Assembly (NCBI RefSeq): GCF_021117365.1
Contig: NZ_CP088262.1
Span: 2,065,001-2,129,000 of the forward strand
DNA: 64,000 nucleotides
Direction: 5' to 3'
DNA from: Nocardioides sp. cx-173
GTDB lineage: Bacteria > Actinomycetota > Actinomycetes > Propionibacteriales > Nocardioidaceae
The position numbers were made by a program, and so were the translations under genes. Below, piece after piece: positions 29,468 to 37,639 of the stretch; within the stretch, counting starts at the first letter, position 1; every line of letters begins with the position of its first letter. The notes under the pieces are model-generated. The model saw nothing but the letters and a program-made list of their open reading frames with translations. It searched no databases and had not been told where the DNA came from.

Positions 29468-30688
29468 TTATTTCGGGGTTCGCCGGGTGGGGCCTTTGGG
29501 TGCTCCGGTGGGCTGGTAGTCGCGGCTCGGGTCGAGGATCAGTTCTCGTAGGAGCTCGCCGGTGGCCGCGTTGAGGATCCTGATCTGGAGGTCCTGGACG
29601 AGCAGGATGACGCAGGTTCCGGCGTGGGTTCGGCCGACGCCGATGTGGTGCAGACGGCTGTTGTGGCGCAGCGTGACCGAGCCGGCTTTGTCGACGCGGT
29701 CGTGTCGAACCCGCTCGTGGGTCTCGGGGTCGGTGGCCGGACCCGGCAGGGCTTTGGGCATCGAGTCGTAGAGCGCCGGGGTCGCCCGGTGGGGCAGCGA
29801 GCGGTGTGGTCGCTGGTGGTTGTACTGGTCGAGGAAGAGGTCCAGGAGTGCCTGCAGCTCGACGATCGTGGTCGGCTGGGCGGGCTGGGCGCGCAGCCAC
29901 TTCTTCATCGTCTGCTGGAACCGCTCGGCTTTGCCGCAGGTGGTGGGGTGGCCGGGGCGGGAGTTCTTCTGGACGACGTGACGTCGTCGTAGCTCGTCTT
30001 CGAAGCTGTTGCGGCCGCCGCGTCCTCCGGCGAATCTGACGGTGTAGACCATGCCGTTGTCAGTGAGCGTGGACGCGGGGATCCCGTGCCGGGCGAGGGC
30101 TTCGCGGAAGGTTGTGACCACGATCGGGGTGGTGATCCGCGGGTGTGCGCTCACGTGCAGCGCGTAGCGGGTGCAGTCGTCGAGCCAGGTGATGATCTCC
30201 GCGTCCGCGCCGGGGCGGGCGTCGGGACGGGTGAGCCGGTAGTGGGTGAAGTCGGACTGCCAGGTCTCGTTTGGCATCGCGGCCTGGAAGCGGATGTAGG
30301 AGGACTTGGGTCGCTTCTTGGGCTCGGGGGTGACCAGTCCGGCCGCGGTGAGGTGACGGCTGATGGTCGACCTGGACACCCGGTGTCCGTGCTGGTGCTC
30401 GAGGTGCCAGGCGATGGTTTCGGGTCCGGCGTCCAGGCCGGCCTCGGTCAGCTCCTTGCGGATCCGGGCGATCAGGTCGACCAGCTCGGCTGCGAGGGCG
30501 TTGGGGGAGGTCTTGGGGCGCCGGGAGCGGGGTTCCAGTGCGGTGTCGCCCTCGGCTTCGTAGCGGGCCTTGAGCTTGTAGACCCAGGCGCGATGCACGC
30601 CGTAGCGGGCGGCGACCTCGGCAGGGGTCTGGTTGTCGACGAACAGAGCGGTGATGACCAGGCGGGCCTTCGACGTGGGCTGCGACAT
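29468..30688 (-). CDS. IS481-family transposase, copy 2
   Basis: A 406-residue protein matching copy 1 except that TPATLYDS is TPALYDS here, a one-codon deletion next to the conserved HRSLPHRATPA block. All catalytic residues (QSDFTH, LTDNGM, KAERFQ) and both N-terminal HTH segments are present, so it should be active. The initiator ATG lies about 100 bp inside the right end of the element, and a GAGGCTC stretch 6 to 12 bp upstream can act as a weak ribosome-binding site. Confidence 0.94.
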   Translation of the reverse strand: MSQPTSKARLVITALFVDNQTPAEVAARYGVHRAWVYKLKARYEAEGDTALEPRSRRPKTSPNALAAELVDLIARIRKELTEAGLDAGPETIAWHLEHQHGHRVSRSTISRHLTAAGLVTPEPKKRPKSSYIRFQAAMPNETWQSDFTHYRLTRPDARPGADAEIITWLDDCTRYALHVSAHPRITTPIVVTTFREALARHGIPASTLTDNGMVYTVRFAGGRGGRNSFEDELRRRHVVQKNSRPGHPTTCGKAERFQQTMKKWLRAQPAQPTTIVELQALLDLFLDQYNHQRPHRSLPHRATPALYDSMPKALPGPATDPETHERVRHDRVDKAGSVTLRHNSRLHHIGVGRTHAGTCVILLVQDLQIRILNAATGELLRELILDPSRDYQPTGAPKGPTRRTPK

Positions 30689-30785
30689 GGCCGAGCATCG
30701 AGCCTCCTGAAGCTGTCGCCAATGACCCGAGACAGGTGTCGCCTATGTCTTGAGACATGTGTCGCCGATGTCCTGAACCAGAACA

Positions 30786-30800
30786 CTGTCAGCCCGACCG
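30786..30800. repeat. 15-bp direct repeat, copy 3
   Basis: CTGTCAGCCCGACCG, the third identical copy of the tRNA-Pro 3' end. It separates IS copy 2 from the decayed element that follows. Confidence 0.9.
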
Positions 30801-30897
30801 TGTGATGTCGCAGGACATCGGCGACAACGGACCTACGGAAACGTAGGTCCGTTGTTCATTTCCGGGTGGGTCCTGCGGGGGCGCCGGTGGTCTGTCA
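30801..30897. mobile_element. decayed left end of an older IS481 relative
   Basis: This stretch aligns with the left end of the intact elements. It begins TGTGATGTCGCAGGACATCG where the IS has TGTGATGTCTCAGGACATCG, then has its own hairpin at the same place. On the minus strand, 30858-30894 encodes QTTGAPAGPTRK then a stop, matching the transposase end QPTGAPKGPTRR. The alignment stops at the SDR stop codon (30895). So a third, diverged element once lay at this tRNA and only about 95 bp remain. An alternative is that the intact IS acquired its end from the native tRNA flank. Confidence 0.75.
30826..30853. terminator. hairpin of the IS relic
   Basis: A perfect 12-bp stem AACGGACCTACG / CGTAGGTCCGTT with a GAAA tetraloop, followed by GTTCATTT. 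It probably ended tRNA-Pro transcription before the recent IS insertions and can end the convergent SDR gene. Confidence 0.75.
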
Positions 30898-31641
30898 GCG
30901 CTGCCGGGTGGGGCGGACGACGATCTCGTTGACGTCGACGTCGTCGGGTTGCGCGAGCGCGAACGAGATCGCCCCGGCAACGGCGTCGGGGGAGATGCTG
31001 GCGGCTCGGTAGGTGGTCATCAGCTCGGCGGCGTGCGGGTCAGTGATGTGGTCGGCGAGCTCGGACTCGACGACGCCGGGGGAGATGGTGGTGACCCGGA
31101 TGCCGGGGTCGGCCTCGAGGCGCAGCCCCTCGGTCAGCGCCCACGCGGCGTACTTGGTCGCCGAGTAGACCGCGGACGTGGCCGAGACCTGGTGGGCGCC
31201 GATGGAGGCGAGGGTCACCACGTGGCCGCCGCCCTGCTCGCGGAAGCGGGGCAGCACCGCCGCCACGCCGTGCAGGAGCCCGCGCACGTTGACGTCGAGC
31301 ATCCGGTCCCACTCGTCCACGAGGAACGAGTCCAGCCGCGAGAGCAGCATGGCGCCGGCGTTGCCGACGAGGACGTCCAGCCGGCCGTGGTCGGCGACGA
31401 CGCGCCCCACCAGGTCGGCGAACGCGGCACGGTCGGTGACGTCGAGGGCGCGGGCCTCCATCCGGTGCCCGGCCGCGCTCGCGTCGTGCGCCAGCTCCTC
31501 GAGGCGGTCGGCACGTCGGGCGGTCGCGACTACGACGTGGCCCTCGGCAGCGAGCCGGCGGGCGGTCGCTGCGCCGATGCCGCTGCTGGCGCCGGTGACA
31601 AGGACGATCTTCGGACGGGGTGAGGCAAAGGTGTCGGTCAT
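30895..31641 (-). CDS. SDR family oxidoreductase
   Basis: A 248-residue classical short-chain dehydrogenase. The cofactor motif TGxxxGxG is in LVTGASSGIGAATARRL (about residue 16), DVTDRAAFADLV marks the adenine-binding turn, LVGNAGAML the NAG motif, SIGAHQ the catalytic Ser, and YSATKYAAW the YxxxK pair (about residue 155). The substrate is unknown. It is divergent from an XRE/MmyB-type regulator gene 101 bp away, a common pairing in which the regulator controls the SDR. Its stop codon lies at the junction with the IS relic. Confidence 0.92.
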   Translation of the reverse strand: MTDTFASPRPKIVLVTGASSGIGAATARRLAAEGHVVVATARRADRLEELAHDASAAGHRMEARALDVTDRAAFADLVGRVVADHGRLDVLVGNAGAMLLSRLDSFLVDEWDRMLDVNVRGLLHGVAAVLPRFREQGGGHVVTLASIGAHQVSATSAVYSATKYAAWALTEGLRLEADPGIRVTTISPGVVESELADHITDPHAAELMTTYRAASISPDAVAGAISFALAQPDDVDVNEIVVRPTRQR

Positions 31642-31742
31642 GTCGTCGACGGTGCCCCCTCGCGCGGCCCCCTGCTAGGACGTGTCGTGCCTGGGAGCGC
31701 TGCACCCACCCACGGCGCCACGTTCGTACCTAGGATCGAGGC

Positions 31743-32579
31743 ATGCCGACCACCGCGCTGGGGGAGTACCTCCGCGCCCGCCGCGCCCAGGTGACCCCCG
31801 AGTCCGCGGGCGTCCGGGTCCACGGCGTACGCCGGGTCCCGGGCCTGCGCCGCGAGGAGGTCGCGACCATGGCCGGGATGAGCGTCGACTACTACATCCG
31901 CCTCGAGCAGGGGCGAGAGCGGCGTCCCTCCGCGCAGGTGCTCGACGCCCTCAGTCAGGTCCTGCGGCTCGACGACGACGCCCGTCAGCATCTCTACCAG
32001 GTCGCCGGCCTGACCCCCGGCACCCCGCGCCCCCCGCTTCCCGAGCGGGTCGACCCCGAGCTGCTGCGCCTGCTGGGCCTCTGGCCCGACACGCCGGCCC
32101 TGGTGCTCGGCCGCGCCTACGACGTCCTCGCCGGCAACCCGCTCGCCTATGCCCTCTTCGACGGGTTCCAGCAGGGGCCGAACCTGATGATGAAGGTGTT
32201 CCTGGACCCCGACGCCCGGACCTTCTACGTGGACTGGGAGCGGGTCGCGCGCCACACCGTGGCGGGCTTCCGCGTGCTCCACGGCCGCAGCCCGCACGAC
32301 CCGCGCATCACCGAGGTCGTCGCCCTGCTGAGCCGGGAGAGCCAGGACTTCGTGGCGATGTGGGACAGGCACGAGGCGCGCACCAAGCGCCTGGAGCGCA
32401 AGCGCTTCCGCCATCGCGAGGTCGGGGAGCTCGCCCTCGGCATCCACGCCTTCGACGTCCGCACCGCTCCCGGCCAGGAGCTGATCGTCTACCACGCAGA
32501 GCCGGGCTCGCGGAACGCGGAGGCGCTCTCCCTACTCGGGAGCCTGGCCGCCACGCGGGCGTCGGAGCAGCGCGGCTGA
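31743..32579 (+). CDS. XRE-type regulator with MmyB-like ligand-binding domain
   Basis: A 278-residue regulator. The N-terminal helix-turn-helix (about residues 8-80) includes GLRREEVATMAGMSVDYYIR and LEQGRERRPSAQVLDALSQ. The C-terminal two thirds form the MmyB-like domain, with YDVLAGNPLAYALFDGF, YVDWERVARHTVAGFR and a terminal DVRTAPGQELIVYHAEPGS; the family has been linked to fatty-acid binding. TAGGAT at 31731-31736 lies 6 nt before the ATG, so the transcript is probably leaderless. Divergence from the SDR gene suggests it represses that gene. Confidence 0.92.
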   Translation: MPTTALGEYLRARRAQVTPESAGVRVHGVRRVPGLRREEVATMAGMSVDYYIRLEQGRERRPSAQVLDALSQVLRLDDDARQHLYQVAGLTPGTPRPPLPERVDPELLRLLGLWPDTPALVLGRAYDVLAGNPLAYALFDGFQQGPNLMMKVFLDPDARTFYVDWERVARHTVAGFRVLHGRSPHDPRITEVVALLSRESQDFVAMWDRHEARTKRLERKRFRHREVGELALGIHAFDVRTAPGQELIVYHAEPGSRNAEALSLLGSLAATRASEQRG

Positions 32580-32680
32580 CGTCCTGCCCGGCCTCATCAC
32601 CCGTCGGTCGCACGACGGCGCTCGCTGCCCGGTCATCGAGCAGCGAGCGCCCTCACCTGTGCGGACGAGCGGTCAGTGGC

Positions 32681-34414
32681 TCACCGCCGGCGGGCCGTGA
32701 GACCGCCGACGTAGTGCCGGTCGTGGTCCTGACGCTGCCAGGCCTGCCACTTCTTGCCGTGGCCCTTCCAGCCTCCACCATGGTGGCCGTGGCCGTGGCC
32801 GGGCTGGGTCACCACGCCGTTGACCGTTGAGGTGTCCTTGGCGAAGGTGAGCACCGCCGTGGCGATCGCGTCGGAGTTCACATCCAGCGCGCCCACGTTG
32901 ATGTTCCCCTTGAGCCAGTAGTCCTCGTCGAGCTGGTCGTAGAGCGCCTCGTCCTGGCCCTCACCGGTGAGGTTGTCGCACGGCTGGTGGTAGCACGGGT
33001 CGTACGCCGCGCCTGCCACGCCGCCGTACCGCGCGGCCTCCTCTTCGGTCTTGACGACCTCGGCGCCGGTGAACAGGCCACCGGCCGGGATCCCGACCGC
33101 GATGAACGGTCCGTAGTCGGAGCGGCCGGAGAACTCGCTGTCCTGGAACGGCTCCCCGCGGCGGGCGTAGAACTTCTCGAAGACGTCCTCGATCTGCGCC
33201 GATCCCTCGGGGATGAAGCCGTCGGGTGCGGTGCCGCCGGAGTTGTCGCCGTCGTACACGCCGAAGATGTAGTTGGGCGAGGCGACCATGTCGAAGTTGA
33301 GGTAGAGCGCGATCGCCTCGGCCTGCTCCTCGCTCAGCTCGGCGACGTAGTGCTCGGAGCCGAGCAGGCCGCTCTCCTCCGCGCCCCACCAGGCGAACCG
33401 GACCTGGTTGGCCGGCCTCACCTTCGCCATCTTCAGCGCGACCTCGAGGAGCGCGGCGCTGCCGGAGCCGTTGTCGTTGATGCCCGCACCCTCCTGGACG
33501 CTGTCCAGGTGGGCGCCGGCCATCACGACGTTGTCCGTGCGGCCCCGGCGGGTCTCGGCCAGGACGTTGTAGCTGGTGCGCTCCTCGGTCGTGTACTCGA
33601 CGGTCACGGTCACCGTGGCCCCAGGGGTGGCCGCGAGGTTCGCCCCCGCGTCGTACGTCGCGAAGACCGCGGGGATCGTCAGTCCGGTCGCGTCGCCGAT
33701 CATGTTGATCAGCCCGGTGCGACCCGGCTGGCCCTCGTTCATGATCACCACGCCGGCCGCACCCGCTGCCTGGGCGTTGAGCGCCTTCACGCTGAAGCCG
33801 CAGGTGCCTCGCTGGAGCAGCGCGATCGAGCCGGCGACGAAGCCGGCGAAGTCCGCAGCCTCGCAACCACTGGAGTTGGTGCCGACCGGTGCGGTCGGGT
33901 CGAGCACCAGGCCCACCGGGGCCAGGGCGCCGGTGGCGGTGCCCTCGGGCGAGCCGGTGTCGAAGGTGTTGCGCAGGAAGTCCTGCTCGTCGACGAACTC
34001 GGTGGGATCGGGGCTGACCCGGATCAGCTCGGAGTTCTCCTCGAAGTAGTCGAAGGGGAACTCCTGCACCGTGGGCCGGTAGCCCGCGTGCCGAAGCCTC
34101 TTGACCACGTAGCCGACGGAGGCCTCGTAGCCCGGGCGTCCGGCGGCGCGGTCCCCGTCCTCGTCGGCGATGCGCTGGAGGGCCTGGAGATGGCGGAGCA
34201 CACCCCTGGCCGAGACAGCCCTGGTGAGCTTGCGGACCGAGTCGTTGCTCGAGTGGTGCCCCCCACCGCCGTGCCAGTGGTGGCCCTGATGGTGGGCGTG
34301 GTGGCCGTGGTGGCCGCGGTGGGGTGAGTCGGCGTACGCGGGGACGGTGGCGGCCGCGCCGAGCACGGCCAGCGTGACACCGGCCGCGGTGAGCGCCCTG
34401 AGGGGTCTGGACAT
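32681..34414 (-). CDS. secreted M28 family aminopeptidase with PA domain
   Basis: A 577-residue exported metallopeptidase; the ATG at 34414 follows AAGGAGA. Signal peptide: LRALTAAGVTLAVLGAAATV then AYADS. A PA domain (about residues 150-260, GTCGFSVKALNAQAAGAAGV) is inserted before the M28 core. Zinc ligands are visible in AGAHLDSVQEG, GINDNGSGSAALLE, WWGAEESGLLGSEHY, NFDMVASPN and the late YHQPCDNLT, close to Streptomyces griseus aminopeptidase. Both ends of the mature chain are histidine-rich (HRGHHGHHAHHQGHHWH and HGHGHHGGGWKGHGKK), unusual for the family and suggestive of metal capture. The frame is open far upstream but only this start makes a signal peptide. Confidence 0.93.
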   Translation of the reverse strand: MSRPLRALTAAGVTLAVLGAAATVPAYADSPHRGHHGHHAHHQGHHWHGGGGHHSSNDSVRKLTRAVSARGVLRHLQALQRIADEDGDRAAGRPGYEASVGYVVKRLRHAGYRPTVQEFPFDYFEENSELIRVSPDPTEFVDEQDFLRNTFDTGSPEGTATGALAPVGLVLDPTAPVGTNSSGCEAADFAGFVAGSIALLQRGTCGFSVKALNAQAAGAAGVVIMNEGQPGRTGLINMIGDATGLTIPAVFATYDAGANLAATPGATVTVTVEYTTEERTSYNVLAETRRGRTDNVVMAGAHLDSVQEGAGINDNGSGSAALLEVALKMAKVRPANQVRFAWWGAEESGLLGSEHYVAELSEEQAEAIALYLNFDMVASPNYIFGVYDGDNSGGTAPDGFIPEGSAQIEDVFEKFYARRGEPFQDSEFSGRSDYGPFIAVGIPAGGLFTGAEVVKTEEEAARYGGVAGAAYDPCYHQPCDNLTGEGQDEALYDQLDEDYWLKGNINVGALDVNSDAIATAVLTFAKDTSTVNGVVTQPGHGHGHHGGGWKGHGKKWQAWQRQDHDRHYVGGLTARRR

Positions 34415-34687
34415 CGTCGGTCTCCTTCGTCGGGGGTACCGGGTCCAGCCGGGCCAGGCCACGGGTCCCCGGTTGAACAGGCGATGATCGCCGCACCGTT
34501 GGTCGAGTGGGGGTGAACGAGGCAGATATCCCCAAAATTGGGGACGCACCCTCTCGACAACGCACACCGCTCGCCGGCCGTGGTCCTCGCCGGACTGGGT
34601 CACCCGTGCTCTACTGGGACGACGGGTGGACGCGTGGCCGTCAGGTCGCGTGCGGGCCGACTTCAACCAGTTGAAGGTCGTGCTCTC
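34415..34687. promoter_or_regulatory. divergent regulatory region with two inverted repeats
   Basis: A 273-bp gap between the M28 peptidase and the membrane-protein gene. It holds TCCCCAA-AA-TTGGGGA (34529-34544), an operator-like inverted repeat in an AT-rich patch, and CTTCAAC-CA-GTTGAAG (34661-34676). The second overlaps GAAGG, the probable ribosome-binding site for the GTG at 34688, so the hairpin could hide the site. No gene seen. Confidence 0.5.
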
Positions 34688-35749
34688 GTGAACTATTGGG
34701 TCAGCGTCATCTTCCGAGCCATTCCGCTTGCCATGATGGGCGTCTGCGTCGGGTTCGGCGTCTACGTCTGGAACGCCGGCGATGCGCCGGGCAACTTTGT
34801 TGCGGGGCGGGTGGTCACGTTCCTCGGCGCCATCTGCCTGTGCCTGTTCTGCACGGCCGCCACGATCATCCGCCAGCTGATCGGCCGCTTCAACGCCGTC
34901 GATCGGGTGCTCTACCCGGCGCTCGGGTACCTGTCGGCGATCGGCACCGTGGCGTACGGCATCACCGTCTTCGCCGGCGCCTCCGGTGAGGGTGCCAACC
35001 CGGAGTACGTCGCCGGCCACGTCATCCTCGGACTCGGCTTGATCAGCGGCTGCGTGTCCACGGTCGCCGCCGCCTCGACGAAGTTCTCGCTGATCCCCGT
35101 CAACTCCGCGAAGGCGGCCGGCGACCGGACGCCTCCAGCCGGGGCGTTCTCCGGGGTCGTGCTGGTCGTGCTGGGTGCGCTCCCGGTGCTGCTGGCGGCT
35201 GTGGCCTGGGGGTTCGGGATCACGAACCTGCTGCTGACCACCTCGCCGAGCAGGTTCACGGTGGGCCACGTGGTCAGCGGTCTCGCGATGATCTGCACGA
35301 GCCTGATCGGCCTGGTGTGGAGCATCCTGCGCCAGGTCCAGGACTCCTACGGCCCCCGGGACCGCGTCGTGTGGCCCTGGCTCGTCATCGTGATGGGGTC
35401 GCTCGCCATGGTGTGGGGCGTCGTGCTGCTGATCCTCGACCGTGAGCCCTACTACCGGACTCCTGGGTACGTGATGATCGGCCTGGGCCTGGTCTGCTTC
35501 AGCATCCTCAGCAAGGTCGGGCTCCTCGCGCTCGTGTGGCGCCGCACGTTCAGCCTCGCCAACCGGGTCCCGCTCATCCCCATCGTCACCGCCCTCAGCT
35601 GCCTGTTCCTGGCCGCGTTCGTCTTCCAGGCCGCGTTCACCGACACCAACGTGTTCATCGCCGCGCACGTGCTGGTGGGCCTGGGGGCGATCTGCTTCAC
35701 CCTCTACTCGATCGTCTCGATCCTGGAGAGCGGCACGTCGTCGTCATGA
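34688..35749 (+). CDS. multi-pass membrane protein in the glutamate decarboxylase locus
   Basis: A 353-residue protein with about ten hydrophobic segments arranged as repeats of two or three helices, each including a VxGHVxxGLxxIC-type element: FVAGRVVTFLGAICLCLFC, VAGHVILGLGLISGCVS, TVGHVVSGLAMICTSLIG and IAAHVLVGLGAICFTLYS. The fourfold internal repeat is clear to the eye. Length and topology recall the DUF2776 membrane family, but I cannot confirm membership. No transport or enzyme motif. Its stop overlaps the start of the APC permease, so it is part of the same operon as the amino acid transporters and may support acid stress. Confidence 0.8.
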   Translation: MNYWVSVIFRAIPLAMMGVCVGFGVYVWNAGDAPGNFVAGRVVTFLGAICLCLFCTAATIIRQLIGRFNAVDRVLYPALGYLSAIGTVAYGITVFAGASGEGANPEYVAGHVILGLGLISGCVSTVAAASTKFSLIPVNSAKAAGDRTPPAGAFSGVVLVVLGALPVLLAAVAWGFGITNLLLTTSPSRFTVGHVVSGLAMICTSLIGLVWSILRQVQDSYGPRDRVVWPWLVIVMGSLAMVWGVVLLILDREPYYRTPGYVMIGLGLVCFSILSKVGLLALVWRRTFSLANRVPLIPIVTALSCLFLAAFVFQAAFTDTNVFIAAHVLVGLGAICFTLYSIVSILESGTSSS

Positions 35750-37395
35750 CCCGCATCCGGCAACCCCACGTTCGCCCGAGCGACGAGCCGCACGCTCCCC
35801 GTCGCTCGGTGGGGCCGCTCGGGCTGACCTTCGTCGCCGTCGGCGGGGTGGTCGGCTCCGGCATCCTGTTCGCGCCGCTGTTCGCCGCCCGCCAGGCCGG
35901 GCCCGCCGCCATCATCGCGTGGCCGATCGCGGGCCTGATGCTCATCACGGTCGCGCTGGTGTACGCCGAGATCTCCGCCATGCTGCCGGTCGTGGGCGGC
36001 CTCGGGCTGCTGCCCACCTTCAGCCACGGGCAGGGGGTGGGCATCGCGATCGGCTGGGTGGCCTGGGTCGGCTACGTGACCGCCGCACCGATCGAGACGC
36101 AGGCCATGCTGGAGTACGCCAGCAACGAGCGGGCCTTCGACTGGCTCTTCGTCGCCAAGGCGTCCGCCAGCGGAGACAGCGCCCTGAGCCTGCCGGGCAT
36201 CGCCGCCGCCGCCGTCGTGCTGGCGGCGTTCACGGCACTCAACGCCTACGGCGTCGCGCTCTTCACTCGGGTCAACACCGCACTGACGTGGATGAAACTC
36301 GTCATCCCGGTGGTCATCGCGGTCGCGCTGCTCACCGAGTTCTCCTCCGCGCCGATCCGCGAGACGGGCTTCGCCCCCGAGGGGATGGCCGGCGTCCTGA
36401 GCGCCATCACCACGGGCGGGGTCGCCTTCGCCTTCCTGGGCTTCCGGCATGCGCTCGACCTCGCCGGCGAGGCGAAGCGGCCGCAGGTGACCATCCCGGT
36501 GGCCCTGGTGGGTGGCATCCTCATCTGCACCCTGCTCTTCACCGTCCTCCAGATCGGCTTCATCGGCGCCATCGACCCCGCCGTTCTCGGCGACGGCTGG
36601 GGAGCCCTCGACCGAGGCGGCGCGAACGGACCCCTCGCAGCACTGCTCACCGCGCTCGGCATGACGGCGCTCGCGAAGCTGGTCGTCGCCGACGCCATCC
36701 TCGGTCCGTTCGGCGCCGGGCTCGTCTCGACGGCCTCCACCGGTCGGCTGGCGGTCGCGGTCGCACAGAACGGCCTCTTCCCGCGGGCCCTGTCGATCTT
36801 CTCGCGGCACGGTGTCCCCATGCGCGCGATGCTGCTGAACCTCGCCGTCGGGCTGCTCCTGTTGCTCGCCTTCCGCGACGGCTGGTCGGAGCTGCTCTCC
36901 TTCAACTCCGGCGCCATCGTCCTGTCGATGTGCCTGGGGCCGGTCACCGTCGTCGCGCTGCGCCGCCAGGTCCCCGAGCGGGCCCGACCGTTCCGACTCG
37001 CAGCGCTGCCGGTGCTGGCGCGGGTCGCGTTCGTCGTGGTCAGCCTGATCATCTACTGGACCGGCTGGGAGACGATGATCAAGCTGACCATCCCGATCGC
37101 CGTCGGCGTCGGGGTGCTGATCTGGCGCGTGGTCCGCGACCCGGCGCTGGGCCGCTCGTTGTCGCTGGGGTCCCTCGTCTGGCTCGGCCCGTACTACGTC
37201 GGCTTGCTGGTCCTGACCTTCCTCGGGAGGTTCGGCGGCGGTCGCGAGGTGCTGCCCTTCGGTGTCGACCAGGTAGTGGTCACGTTGTTCGCGCTGGCGC
37301 TGTTCGAGTGGGGCGTGCGCTCGGCCCTGCCCGCTTCCGCCGCCGCATCCGCGGTCGCGACCGTCCCCGAGGCACGTCAGTCCACCGCCGGCTGA
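35746..37395 (+). CDS. APC superfamily amino acid permease
   Basis: A 549-residue transporter with about 12 to 14 hydrophobic segments. TM1 contains the APC hallmark GGVVGSGILFAPL (about residues 33-45). TM2 runs IIAWPIAGLMLITVALVYAE, and TM6 includes AFAFLGFRHALDLAGEAKRP, which carries the family motif for sodium-independent amino acid carriers. The substrate cannot be read from the sequence. It overlaps the upstream membrane gene by 4 bp. A second APC transporter of the GadC kind follows 244 bp downstream, so this gene may feed or complement the glutamate/GABA exchange. Confidence 0.88.
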   Translation: MTRIRQPHVRPSDEPHAPRRSVGPLGLTFVAVGGVVGSGILFAPLFAARQAGPAAIIAWPIAGLMLITVALVYAEISAMLPVVGGLGLLPTFSHGQGVGIAIGWVAWVGYVTAAPIETQAMLEYASNERAFDWLFVAKASASGDSALSLPGIAAAAVVLAAFTALNAYGVALFTRVNTALTWMKLVIPVVIAVALLTEFSSAPIRETGFAPEGMAGVLSAITTGGVAFAFLGFRHALDLAGEAKRPQVTIPVALVGGILICTLLFTVLQIGFIGAIDPAVLGDGWGALDRGGANGPLAALLTALGMTALAKLVVADAILGPFGAGLVSTASTGRLAVAVAQNGLFPRALSIFSRHGVPMRAMLLNLAVGLLLLLAFRDGWSELLSFNSGAIVLSMCLGPVTVVALRRQVPERARPFRLAALPVLARVAFVVVSLIIYWTGWETMIKLTIPIAVGVGVLIWRVVRDPALGRSLSLGSLVWLGPYYVGLLVLTFLGRFGGGREVLPFGVDQVVVTLFALALFEWGVRSALPASAAASAVATVPEARQSTAG

Positions 37396-37639
37396 CCAGG
37401 CCGAGGACACGCCTCTGGCCGGCGGCCCGGGATGGTCCCGGATCTGGGGGGGCCATTTGTCACTGGTGGGCCCTGGTTGCCAGGGGCACGCTCGGAGGAC
37501 ACGCAGCCCGAGTCGACAGGGAGAACCGGCATGGAGTCAGCAGCCGCCTCGCAGGGGACCACCCCACCTCGTGAGCATGGACGTCGGCGCTCACCACGAC
37601 AGGCGAGCGACCTCGCAGCACCCACCGGAAGGCGTTGAG

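Larger units (their letters stand above)
29410..30785. mobile_element. IS481-family insertion sequence, copy 2
   Basis: A 1376-bp element, nearly identical to copy 1 and in the same orientation; the only difference I noticed is a missing GTT-type triplet near 29775 inside the transposase gene. The terminal inverted repeats match copy 1. Direct repeats lie at 29395-29409 and 30786-30800. Near-identity means both copies are recent or are homogenised by recombination; a tandem array of this size is prone to collapse or expansion. Confidence 0.9.

Noticed and set aside
28016..30785. Composite transposon
   Set aside because: The two IS copies are separated by only 15 bp and carry no cargo.
34415..35668. 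Upstream extension of the M28 peptidase frame
   Set aside because: It is antisense to a membrane-protein gene, and the true start at 34414 has a ribosome site and a signal peptide.
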